Below are positions 1 to 8,023 of a stretch of DNA of 64,000 nucleotides, in pieces. A program made the position numbers and the translations under genes. Where the stretch lies: NCBI RefSeq assembly GCF_001424195.1, contig NZ_LMOO01000001.1:1718812-1782811 (forward strand). The letters are read 5' to 3'. This stretch comes from Cellulomonas sp. Leaf334. Lineage in GTDB: Bacteria > Actinomycetota > Actinomycetes > Actinomycetales > Cellulomonadaceae. Each line of letters starts with the position of its first letter. Position 1 is the first letter of the stretch. A model generated the notes under the pieces. It was not told the origin of the DNA, searched no databases, and worked only from the letters and a program-made list of their open reading frames with translations.

Positions 1-89
1 GCGCGGGCCGCATAGATCGCGGCGGTGTAGCCGGCAGGACCCGATCCGACGATGACGAGATCGCGGACGGTGGTGGACTGGTCGGTCAC
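1..89 (-). CDS. trxB: thioredoxin-disulfide reductase, N-terminal fragment
   Basis: Only the first 29 codons are in the window; the gene continues beyond base 1. It starts at GTG (87-89) with an AAGGA ribosome site just upstream. The peptide has the FAD-binding Rossmann motif LVIVGSGPAGYTAAIYAAR, typical of low-molecular-weight thioredoxin reductases, which pass electrons from NADPH to thioredoxin in the cytoplasm. Its place downstream of murJ and the pseudokinase on the same strand matches the actinobacterial murJ-trxB-trxA neighbourhood. Another FAD-dependent reductase is possible from the fragment alone, but the context makes trxB very likely. Confidence 0.85.
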   Translation of the reverse strand, partial: MTDQSTTVRDLVIVGSGPAGYTAAIYAAR

Positions 90-182
90 GTGAGGTCCTT
101 GCGTGTTCGGCGTGCCGGAGACGGTCCGGCGGGGGCTGACGGGATCAACCGATCCTAGGCGGGTTCTGTTCCGGGACCCGCG

Positions 183-2054
183 TCAGGACAGGGCGATCTC
201 GGTGACCTCCACCCGGAAGCCACCGTCCGGGGCGGGTGGCAGCTGGGTGATCCACAGGACGAGCGACTGGGTCTCGGTGGCCGGGTCGAGCGTGAGGACG
301 GTCTCCGGACCGAACGGACCCGATGCGAGCACGGGGCCGCCGGTCGGGTTCGACGCGTCGGTGGCCCTGACCTCGACGTTCCCACCGGTGCTGTTGGTCC
401 GCAGGGTGACCGTGCTGACGGTGGTCTTCTGGGTCAGGGTGATGGCGTAGCCGACGGCGTCCTTGAACCCGGCGAAGTCGTCCCGCTTGTACGTCTGGGT
501 GTACCAGTACGTCGACGGGTCGCCGTCGTACGCCTTGGCGACGTCCTCCTGGTGCTCGCCGTCGGCGTCGGACGGGTCGATCGAGGTGGTCGAGGCGATC
601 ACCGGCGGGCCGCCGGCCGGGGCGACCGGCGTCTCTGCTGCGGTCGGCTCGGCAGACGGCTCGGCGACGACGGCCGGGGCCGACGCGCTCGGTGACGGGT
701 CCGGGTCCGCTGAGGAGTCCCCGGGGTCGAGCGACGAGAAGAGGGCCCGGAAGGCGAAGATGACCCCGATGACCACGGCGACGACGACGAGGATGAGGAT
801 CAGCGCGGTCGGGTCGAACCGGCGGGTGGTGGGCGGAGTGGTGTCCGCTCCGATCACGTCGCTGAAGCCGAACGTCCCCAGGGTCTCTTCCGGTGGGGCG
901 GGAGGGGCGGTCGCCTGCGCGACCGGCCGGCGCACGACGGGCGGCGGGGGCGCTGCCTGCGCGTAGGCGGGAGGCGTGATGAGGGGGAGCCCGGTCGGCG
1001 GCGTCTCGGTGTCGGACGGGACCGGGCCGAGGCCCGTCGCCCGGGAGGGTGTGGCCGGCGGGGGCGTGCCGGGCCGGTTGGCGCCCGGCGGGTCCTGCTG
1101 CGCGAACGCGGTCCGCACGGACTGGCGCTGCACCGTCACCGGCGCGGTGTCCTGGTCGTCGTGATCGGCCGGGACCGGGATCCCGCCACCGGGTGCGGCG
1201 GCGCCCGTCGGGGGGAACTGCGCGGTCATGGGTGCTCCTAGGGTGGCGGTCTCGGCGACGGACGCCCGGATCTCGCCCCACGGCTCGAGCTCGCGGACCA
1301 GCTCTCCTGGGCTGTGGGGGCCGTCGTCGTTGGGGCCGAGCGTCACGACGCAGAGCGTGTCGAGGTCGTTCGGCACACCGGGGACCAGGTCGGCGGGTGC
1401 GACGGGTGAGCCGTTGACGATGGGTGCGGGTGGCAGCGTCTCGCCGCCCGGCGTCTGCGGTGCGCGCGGGTCGGCCGGCCACAGTCCGGTGAGGGCGGCG
1501 TACAGGAGCCGGACGAGGCCGACGGCGTCGGCACGCGTGGTGGAGCGGGCGTCGCCGCCGGAGTCGCCGAGCAGGGCGGCGTCGAGCGCGAGGCCGCCGA
1601 GGAGCACGCGGCCGTCGGGGCTCACGTGCAGGACGGACGGGCGCAGGGCGAGGTGGTGCACGCCGCGACGCCGGGCGATCTCCAGCGCGGACGCGGCCTC
1701 GCCGACGACGGCGCGGGCCTGGTCGGCGGTCAGGGGCCCCTGCGCGACCAGTCGCGCGAGGGACTGTCCGACGAGCTGCTCGGACACGACGTAGCCGTAG
1801 CCCTCGTGCGTGCCGACGTCGAGCACCCGCACCAGCCGGGCGTCGGTGACGAGGGCGGCGCGACGGGCGGCGTCGAGCGCCGGCGCGACGGCACCGTGCT
1901 CGAGGATGCGCACCCGGACGGGGCGGTCGAGGATCTGGTCCGTGGCCTGCCAGGCGCTGGCACCCGCGAGATCGGAGACGACTGGGGACAGCACGCGGTA
2001 GCGGCCCGCGAGCACCGTGCCCCGTCCGACGACCTCGCTCACCAGCACCTCCAT
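183..2054 (-). CDS. membrane-anchored pseudokinase (MurJ-associated type)
   Basis: A 623-residue protein. Residues 1-260 resemble a Ser/Thr protein kinase fold (GTVLAGRYRVL near the N-terminus). The catalytic HRD is replaced by HLALRPSVLHV and the DFG region by LGGLALDAAL, so catalysis is unlikely. A Pro-rich linker leads to a membrane helix at about 418-437, then an extracytoplasmic Pro/Ala/Glu-rich spacer and a discoidin-like beta domain (about 490-620). In Mycobacterium a comparable pseudokinase is fused to MurJ (MviN) and binds the FHA protein FhaA; here it is a separate gene 44 nt downstream of murJ. The inferred role is regulating lipid II flipping at the membrane. The start is the ATG at 2054; a GTG two codons later is an alternative. 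Confidence 0.8.
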   Translation of the reverse strand: MEVLVSEVVGRGTVLAGRYRVLSPVVSDLAGASAWQATDQILDRPVRVRILEHGAVAPALDAARRAALVTDARLVRVLDVGTHEGYGYVVSEQLVGQSLARLVAQGPLTADQARAVVGEAASALEIARRRGVHHLALRPSVLHVSPDGRVLLGGLALDAALLGDSGGDARSTTRADAVGLVRLLYAALTGLWPADPRAPQTPGGETLPPAPIVNGSPVAPADLVPGVPNDLDTLCVVTLGPNDDGPHSPGELVRELEPWGEIRASVAETATLGAPMTAQFPPTGAAAPGGGIPVPADHDDQDTAPVTVQRQSVRTAFAQQDPPGANRPGTPPPATPSRATGLGPVPSDTETPPTGLPLITPPAYAQAAPPPPVVRRPVAQATAPPAPPEETLGTFGFSDVIGADTTPPTTRRFDPTALILILVVVAVVIGVIFAFRALFSSLDPGDSSADPDPSPSASAPAVVAEPSAEPTAAETPVAPAGGPPVIASTTSIDPSDADGEHQEDVAKAYDGDPSTYWYTQTYKRDDFAGFKDAVGYAITLTQKTTVSTVTLRTNSTGGNVEVRATDASNPTGGPVLASGPFGPETVLTLDPATETQSLVLWITQLPPAPDGGFRVEVTEIALS

Positions 2055-2098
2055 GTCGACAACCCGGACCAGAACACCTGCATGCTAGATGAGCACGA

Positions 2099-3745
2099 TC
2101 AGCGCCGTCCCCCGGGAAGGCGCCGGAGCAGCGGAAGGAGCAGGTTGTCCAGCTCCCGCACGCGCAGCAGCCGCAGGATGCCGGCGTACGCGAGGCCCAT
2201 CAGGGTACCGACGACGGCGCACTGGATGATCGAGGCGACGAGACCTGTGGACAGCCAGAGCCGGAGCAGCAGCAGCACGCCGAAGCCGACAGCCCCCGAC
2301 ACCACCGCAGCGAGGGTCGCACGTGCGATGACCTTGAGGATGCGGGAGCCGTCGATGCCCCCGAGCCGCCGACGCAGCCGCCACTGCGCGATGCCGGCGC
2401 CGACGACGTAGGAGACGGTCATGGCGGCACCGGCACCTGCGACCCACAGGGTCGGTCGCAGGAGCATCTGGGACGCCCAGGCGCCGAGGATGACGACGGC
2501 CGCCATCGCGACCTGGATCGGCACCATCGAGCGCGCGTCCTCGTACGCGTAGTACGCGCGCTGGAACATCGACCAGGCCCCGAACGCGGGCAGGCCGAGG
2601 ATCATCGTGAGCACCACGGTGGCCACGGCGTCGGCCGAGCCCTCGGACGAGGTGGCGAGGACGACCCGGGTCAGCGGGAGGACGAGCACGACGACGGCGG
2701 CCGTCGCGAAGACGGTGAACACCCCGACGACGCGCAGCCCCGACGAGAGCGTGGCCCGGACGGCCGCGACGTCGCCGTCGTGCGCCTGGCCGGAGAGCCG
2801 CGTGAACAGGGCGGTCGCCAGGGAGACCGTCACCAGCGAGTGCGGCAGCATGAAGATGAGGAACGCGACGGAGTACGCGCCGGGGCCAGCCACGGAGGCT
2901 CTCGCCACCCCCTCGGCGACCGCGGCGTCCGGTGCGGCCGATGCCACGCGGGTCACGACGAGGAAGCCGAGCTGGCCGATCGCCAGCCCTGCGAGCGTCC
3001 ACGTCGCGACGCCCCCGGCGGTCCGCAGGCCCGACCCGCGCAGCCCCCAGCGCGGGCGGTAGTGGACGCCCGACCGGCGCAGGGCCGGCACGAGCACGAG
3101 GGCCTGCGCGACGACCCCGAGCGTCGCGGAGCCCGCCAGCAGGACGACCTGCCCGGTGGTCCACGTGCCGGCGTCGACGACCCCGGAGGTCTCCCACGTG
3201 CCGAACACGACGATGAAGACGCCGAACCCGACGATCGCGACGACGTTGTTGACGACGGGCGCCCACATGTACGGACCGAACGACCCGCGCGCGTTGAGGA
3301 CCTGGCCGAGCAGCGCGTACGCGCCGTAGAAGAACAGCTGCGGGATGCACCAGTAGGCGAACGTGATCGCGAGCGCTTCCTGGGTCGGGTCACCGAACTT
3401 CGTGTACAGGCCGACGAGGACCGGGGCGAGGAGCGTGAGGACGACGGTCGCCCCGGCCAGCATCGCGAACCCGAACGTGAGCAGCCGGTCGACGTACTCC
3501 TGGCCGGCCTTGCGCTTGTAGGCGCGGACCACCTGGGGGACGAGGATCGCGTTCAGCACTCCGCCGGCGAGGAGCATGTAGAGCACGTTCGGCAGGTTGT
3601 TGGCCACCGCGAAGGCGTCCGCCGCCTGGCCGGTCGCGCCGATCGCGCTGACCATGACCATGGCGCGCAGCAGCCCCAGCATGCGCGAGACGGCGGTGCC
3701 CGAGGCCATGAGAGCAGCGCCGCGGCGCGCTCCGTCGTCGGTCAT
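2099..3745 (-). CDS. murJ: lipid II flippase MurJ (MviN)
   Basis: A 548-residue integral membrane protein of the MurJ/MviN branch of the MOP exporter superfamily, with about 14 predicted helices. The N-terminus (ASGTAVSRMLGLLRAMVMV) and the stretch AVANNLPNVLYMLLAGGVLN are typical of MurJ. MurJ moves the undecaprenyl-linked peptidoglycan precursor from the inner to the outer face of the membrane. Its ATG overlaps the stop of the upstream DUF6049 gene by four bases (ATGA), implying translational coupling. The pseudokinase lies downstream. The order NUDIX-DUF6049-murJ is conserved in actinobacteria. Confidence 0.95.
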   Translation of the reverse strand: MTDDGARRGAALMASGTAVSRMLGLLRAMVMVSAIGATGQAADAFAVANNLPNVLYMLLAGGVLNAILVPQVVRAYKRKAGQEYVDRLLTFGFAMLAGATVVLTLLAPVLVGLYTKFGDPTQEALAITFAYWCIPQLFFYGAYALLGQVLNARGSFGPYMWAPVVNNVVAIVGFGVFIVVFGTWETSGVVDAGTWTTGQVVLLAGSATLGVVAQALVLVPALRRSGVHYRPRWGLRGSGLRTAGGVATWTLAGLAIGQLGFLVVTRVASAAPDAAVAEGVARASVAGPGAYSVAFLIFMLPHSLVTVSLATALFTRLSGQAHDGDVAAVRATLSSGLRVVGVFTVFATAAVVVLVLPLTRVVLATSSEGSADAVATVVLTMILGLPAFGAWSMFQRAYYAYEDARSMVPIQVAMAAVVILGAWASQMLLRPTLWVAGAGAAMTVSYVVGAGIAQWRLRRRLGGIDGSRILKVIARATLAAVVSGAVGFGVLLLLRLWLSTGLVASIIQCAVVGTLMGLAYAGILRLLRVRELDNLLLPLLRRLPGGRR

Positions 3746-5883
3746 CGGGTCTCCTGCTCGCTGGGTTCGTCCTCGGGCGCGGTGCCGCCGAGGACCGGCA
3801 GCGACGTCGACGTGCCGGCCTCCGCCTCGGTGCGGGCGCCGCGGCGGGCGCTCTGCCCGCGACGGACGGTGCGGACGATACCGAGCACCAGGCCGATGGC
3901 GAGCAGGACGCCGACGACGATCGTGCCGATGCTCTCGATCGTGGGCGCGACCTGGGCGGTGAAGCGGACGGCGGGAGACACCGACAGACCGTCGGTCGCG
4001 GTGAGCTCTGCGGTGACGACGACCGAGCAGTTGGCGCGGGCGTGCAGGGGGACGCGGACGCTGGTCTCGCTCTGCGCCTCGACGACGACGGGCTCGATCT
4101 CACCGACCTCGAGGCAGGCCTTGCGCGGGGTGACGGCGAGCATCACGGTCGCGGGGACGGTCAGCCGGTTGCGCACGACGATCGGCAGCGGGCTGTCCGC
4201 GGCGGTCACGACGAGGTCGCTGACCGGGGCGATGCTCAGGCCGGTCGTGCGCGCGTCGACGTCGGCGACCGCCGACGACACCAGGGCGTCGCGCCCGGCG
4301 GGGGCGACCCGCCACGCGACGGACAGGGGCGCGAGGACCTGGTTGTCGACGCCGTCGAGCAGGACGGCGGGCTCGCTGGTCACGCCCGCGAACGCCACGG
4401 CGCGCCCGCGGGCGTCGGCGAGTGCGCGCACGCTGGTCGGCGCGAGCTCGTCGGGGCTCACGGCTTCCGCGGGAAGGCTGCCGCGAGCGTCCGGCGCATC
4501 GCCGTCCAGGAGGGTGGACACGGCGCTCAGACGCACCCAGGGGGCGTCGTCGAAGGCGGTCGTCAGCGCCGCGACGGTCGGCACGTCGGGATCCCAGCCA
4601 CGCCCGGGGGCGATCAGGAGGTGCGGCTGGTCGTCCTCGGTCTCGCGCGTGATGACGGCGAGCTCCGCGAGCGCGCGCTGGACGGTGGTGGCCGTCGTCG
4701 CCCCCTCGTCGACACCCTGCGGCGCCGTGAACAGGCGGGTGAGCAGCGCGTCCGGCGCGAACGCGGTCACGGGACCGTCGGTGGTCTGCACCCGCTGGGC
4801 GGCACCCGCGGTGTCGTCGTCGGGATCGTCGGGCGTCGTCGGTGGGAGCACGATCCCGTCCGCGCCGACGGCGGAGGCCACCCCGGCGGTGGTCTCGTCC
4901 GGGAGCCCGGCACCCGGCGCCCACAACAGCCCCGACGGTGCTGTGAGGCCCGGGACGCCGACCTCCGCGGCGCGCTCCACCGCGAGCCCGACGAGGCCCG
5001 GCTGTCCGGCGTGCGCTGCCGCGGCCAGGTCGGGGTCGGCCCACGGCAGCGCGACGACGTCATGGCCGCGGAGCTCGTCCGTGAGGTCCGCCGCCCAGTC
5101 ACGCGTGCCCGGCGTCCCGGCGGATGCCGCGGCGAGCAGGGCAGGGTCGACGGCGACACCGATCTGCGGCGTGACCGCGACAGCCGCCGCGAGCTCCCGC
5201 AGGCGTCCCCCGGTGCGCGTCAGCTCGTCGAGCCCGGCGACGGTGGCCGCGCTGGGTCCGGTACCGCCCTCCGCCGTCGCCGACGGCGGGCCGACCATCG
5301 GGACCAGCACGGAGAGCGGGGTCTGCGGGACGTCCTCCGAGGGGAGCCACAGTAGGAACGTGCGCTGGACGCCGACGCGGCGTGAACCGTCGAGCGCCTC
5401 GACCACGAGCCCGCGCGGACCCCACGTGTCAGCGCCGTCGCGCAGGCGGACCTGCGCCGCTGGGATCTCGAGCTCGACCTCGACGCTCCCGCCCGGCAGC
5501 AGCGGACCGTCGACCTGGGTGGTGACGTCGCGATTCGTCCGGCTCAGGCCTTCTGTCCCCGCGGAGGCAAAGGTGTCCATCTCGGCCCGGGAGACGGGTC
5601 GGAACCGGTTGATCCGCAGGGCGGCGGCGGGCCGCTCGACCGTCTCGTCGCCGTCGTTGCGCAGCGTGGCCCGCACCTGCAGGTTCTCGCCGGGACGCAG
5701 GACGCTCGGCGCGACCTCGGTGATCTGGACGGTGACCGGGAGATCCGGGTCCGCGCCGGGGCTGGGGCTGGGGCTCGGGGTCGTCGCGGCGGCGGACCCG
5801 CTGACGGGGACGGCGAGCGCGAGGGCGCCGACGAGAGCCAGGGCCGCACTGAGCACCCGGCGTCGTCGCGAGGGGGCGCTCAT
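3742..5883 (-). CDS. DUF6049 secreted/membrane protein of the murJ operon
   Basis: A 713-residue protein. The ATG at 5881-5883 was chosen because it gives Met-Ser followed by a basic segment and signal peptide (VLSAALALVGALALAVPVSG), and because it overlaps the NUDIX stop as ATGA. The mature part has a short Pro-Ser linker, then a long mainly beta extracytoplasmic region. One helix near the C-terminus (TIVVGVLLAIGLVLGIVRTV) is followed by a basic cytoplasmic tail. The family occupies this position in actinobacteria (Rv3909-like in M. tuberculosis). Its biochemical function is not established; the operon suggests a role in wall assembly. It overlaps murJ by four bases. Confidence 0.85.
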   Translation of the reverse strand: MSAPSRRRRVLSAALALVGALALAVPVSGSAAATTPSPSPSPGADPDLPVTVQITEVAPSVLRPGENLQVRATLRNDGDETVERPAAALRINRFRPVSRAEMDTFASAGTEGLSRTNRDVTTQVDGPLLPGGSVEVELEIPAAQVRLRDGADTWGPRGLVVEALDGSRRVGVQRTFLLWLPSEDVPQTPLSVLVPMVGPPSATAEGGTGPSAATVAGLDELTRTGGRLRELAAAVAVTPQIGVAVDPALLAAASAGTPGTRDWAADLTDELRGHDVVALPWADPDLAAAAHAGQPGLVGLAVERAAEVGVPGLTAPSGLLWAPGAGLPDETTAGVASAVGADGIVLPPTTPDDPDDDTAGAAQRVQTTDGPVTAFAPDALLTRLFTAPQGVDEGATTATTVQRALAELAVITRETEDDQPHLLIAPGRGWDPDVPTVAALTTAFDDAPWVRLSAVSTLLDGDAPDARGSLPAEAVSPDELAPTSVRALADARGRAVAFAGVTSEPAVLLDGVDNQVLAPLSVAWRVAPAGRDALVSSAVADVDARTTGLSIAPVSDLVVTAADSPLPIVVRNRLTVPATVMLAVTPRKACLEVGEIEPVVVEAQSETSVRVPLHARANCSVVVTAELTATDGLSVSPAVRFTAQVAPTIESIGTIVVGVLLAIGLVLGIVRTVRRGQSARRGARTEAEAGTSTSLPVLGGTAPEDEPSEQETR

Positions 5884-6434
5884 CCCTCGCCGACGAGCAC
5901 GACGAGTGCTGCCTCGGCGAGACGCCGTTCGTTCGGGTACGCGAGCACGCCGTTCAGCTCCGCCACGGGGATCCACGCGGCGTCCTCCGCCTCACCGTCC
6001 GGGTCGCCCTCGACCGTGAGGAAGCCCCCGGTCGCGCCCAGCAGGAAGTGGTGGACGACCTTGTGCACGCGGCGGTCGTCGCCGCTGAACCAGTAGTCGA
6101 TGACCCCGAGCCGACGCAGGACCTGCCCGGTGATGCCGGTCTCCTCGGCGATCTCGCGGACGGCGGCCTCCTCGGGCGTCTCGTCGCCCTCGAGGTGACC
6201 CTTCGGCAGGCACCACTCGAGACGGCCCGCCCGGTTGCGGCGCGCGATGACGGCCGCGTGGTCGACGCCTTCGCGCCGGCTGACGACGATGCCGCCCGCG
6301 GAGGTCTCGTCGACGACCGGCAGAGGTGCGGCAGGAACCCGCGTGAGGCTGTGGCGGGGGTCGATGCGCAGCGGGTGACCGCCCGGCGGCGCGGGAACGC
6401 CCCCGGGGACGGGTGGACGCGCCGGGCTCGACAT
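5880..6434 (-). CDS. NUDIX hydrolase (MutT4-like position)
   Basis: A 184-residue NUDIX protein. The Nudix box is GHLEGDETPEEAAVREIAEE followed by TGI, with all expected Glu residues for metal-pyrophosphate hydrolysis. The N-terminus (MSSPARPP) is Pro-rich and variable. The start at 6434 is supported by a -10 hexamer six bases upstream, which suggests a leaderless mRNA. It is the first gene of the NUDIX-DUF6049-murJ-pseudokinase operon and diverges from pcnA, the same order as mutT4 and pcnA in M. tuberculosis. The substrate cannot be read from the sequence; damaged nucleotides or RNA caps are possible. Confidence 0.9.
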   Translation of the reverse strand: MSSPARPPVPGGVPAPPGGHPLRIDPRHSLTRVPAAPLPVVDETSAGGIVVSRREGVDHAAVIARRNRAGRLEWCLPKGHLEGDETPEEAAVREIAEETGITGQVLRRLGVIDYWFSGDDRRVHKVVHHFLLGATGGFLTVEGDPDGEAEDAAWIPVAELNGVLAYPNERRLAEAALVVLVGEG

Positions 6435-6446
6435 ATCGACACTGTA
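6435..6446 (-). promoter_or_regulatory. probable leaderless promoter of the NUDIX-murJ operon
   Basis: On the minus strand TACAGT (6441-6446) lies six bases before the ATG, so transcription would begin at or next to the start codon. No convincing -35 is seen, as is common in high-GC actinobacteria. Inference from sequence only. Confidence 0.5.
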
Positions 6447-6501
6447 ACGACTTGGCGACCCCCGGCCGGCCCGCAGCCGCCGAGTCCGCACCATCATCTG
6501 G

Positions 6502-6514
6502 CAGGCTTGGACGA
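6502..6514 (+). promoter_or_regulatory. possible leaderless promoter of pcnA
   Basis: CAGGCT at 6502-6507 sits seven bases before the GTG start of pcnA, the spacing expected for a leaderless transcript. No ribosome site precedes the GTG. The -10 match is imperfect. Confidence 0.35.
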
Positions 6515-8023
6515 GTGCCCTCCCTCGATCCGCCCGTCGGCCACGACTCCCCCGACCTGAGCGCCGCCCTCGTGGCGTTGCAGAAGCGTGCGCTGGGCGT
6601 GCTGGCCGGGCTGCCCACCGACGCCCTCGAGCTGGGGGACCTGTTCCGCGCGGCCGGGCACGAGCTCGCACTCGTCGGCGGGCCGGTGCGCGACGCCTTC
6701 CTCGGCCGGGCGTCGGCGGACCTCGACTTCACGACGTCGGCGACCCCCGACGAGACGCAGGCGATCCTGGCCCGCTGGGGTGACGCGCACTGGGACATCG
6801 GCAAGGAGTTCGGCACCATCGGGGCCCGTCGGTTCGCCGGTCGACGGTCGTCGCTCGCGGACGACGTCGTCGTCGAGGTGACCACCTACCGGTCCGACGA
6901 GTACGACCCGACGTCGCGCAAGCCGCAGGTCGCGTTCGGGGACTCGCTGGAGGGCGACCTGTCCCGGCGCGACTTCACGGTCAACTCCATGGCGGTCCGC
7001 GTCCCGGACCTGACGTTCGTCGACCCGTTCGACGGCCTCACCGACCTGGCCGCGGGGGTGCTGCGGACCCCGGTGGACCCGCGGCAGTCGTTCGACGACG
7101 ACCCGCTGCGGATGATGCGCGCCGCGCGGTTCGCGGCCCAGCTCGGCTTCGGGGTGGACCCCGCCGCGCACGCCGCGATCGTGGACATGGCCGACCGGAT
7201 CACGATCGTGTCCGCGGAGCGGGTGCGCGACGAGCTGAGCAAGCTGCTGGTCTCGGCGAACCCGCGACTCGGGCTGGAGGTGCTGGTGGACACCGGCCTC
7301 GCGGGCCACGTGCTGCCCGAGCTGCCGGCGCTGCGGCTGGAGATCGACGAGCACCACCGTCACAAGGACGTCTACGAGCACTCGCTGATGGTGCTCGACA
7401 AGGCGATCGCCCTGGAGACCGGACCCGACGGCGCGGTGCCCGGCCCGGACCTGGTGCTCCGGCTCGCGGCGCTGCTGCACGACATCGGCAAGCCGCGCAC
7501 GCGCCGGTTCGAGGAGGGCGGCGGCGTCAGCTTCCACCACCACGAGATGGTCGGCGCGAAGCTCGTCGCCAAGCGGCTCAAGGAGCTGCGGTTCGACAAG
7601 GCGACCGTGCAGGCGGTCGCGCGGCTCACGGAGCTGCACCTGCGGTTCCACGGGTACGGCGAGGGCGGCTGGACCGACTCCGCGGTGCGTCGCTACGTCA
7701 CGGACGCGGGGCCGCTGCTGGAGCGGCTGCACCGGCTGACCCGGTCCGACTGCACCACACGGAACCTGCGCAAGGCGGCCCGGCTGTCGGCGGCGTACGA
7801 CGACCTCGAGGAGCGGATCGCGCGGCTGCGGGAGCAGGAGGAGCTCAGCTCGATCCGGCCCGACCTGGACGGCACCCAGATCATGGAGATCCTCGGGCTG
7901 GCGCCGGGGCGCGAGGTGGGCGAGGCCTACAAGCACCTGCTGGAGCTGCGGATGGAACGCGGTCCGCTGGGCGCGGACGTCGCCCGCGACGAGCTGCTCA
8001 CGTGGTGGGCAGCGCGCGCCTGA
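6515..8023 (+). CDS. pcnA: CCA tRNA nucleotidyltransferase
   Basis: A 502-residue class II CCA-adding enzyme, which completes or repairs the 3' CCA of tRNAs using CTP and ATP. Visible motifs are the polymerase-beta-type signature LALVGGPVRDAFLG with DLDF (metal-binding carboxylates), the RRDFTVNSMA segment, the template arginine region DDPLRMMRAARFAAQLGF and a C-terminal HD domain (HKDVYEHS, LLHDIGKPRT). The GTG at 6515 fits family length; an ATG 102 bases upstream would overlap the divergent gene and add atypical residues. It diverges from the NUDIX gene, and its last 26 bases overlap the convergent phosphatase gene. Confidence 0.93.
   Translation: MPSLDPPVGHDSPDLSAALVALQKRALGVLAGLPTDALELGDLFRAAGHELALVGGPVRDAFLGRASADLDFTTSATPDETQAILARWGDAHWDIGKEFGTIGARRFAGRRSSLADDVVVEVTTYRSDEYDPTSRKPQVAFGDSLEGDLSRRDFTVNSMAVRVPDLTFVDPFDGLTDLAAGVLRTPVDPRQSFDDDPLRMMRAARFAAQLGFGVDPAAHAAIVDMADRITIVSAERVRDELSKLLVSANPRLGLEVLVDTGLAGHVLPELPALRLEIDEHHRHKDVYEHSLMVLDKAIALETGPDGAVPGPDLVLRLAALLHDIGKPRTRRFEEGGGVSFHHHEMVGAKLVAKRLKELRFDKATVQAVARLTELHLRFHGYGEGGWTDSAVRRYVTDAGPLLERLHRLTRSDCTTRNLRKAARLSAAYDDLEERIARLREQEELSSIRPDLDGTQIMEILGLAPGREVGEAYKHLLELRMERGPLGADVARDELLTWWAARA

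Noticed and set aside
2780..6019. A 1079-codon plus-strand open frame across murJ and the DUF6049 gene
   Set aside because: It is the antisense shadow of two genes with clear family motifs, is extremely Arg/Ala-rich, and has no ribosome site. Long antisense frames are routine at this GC content.
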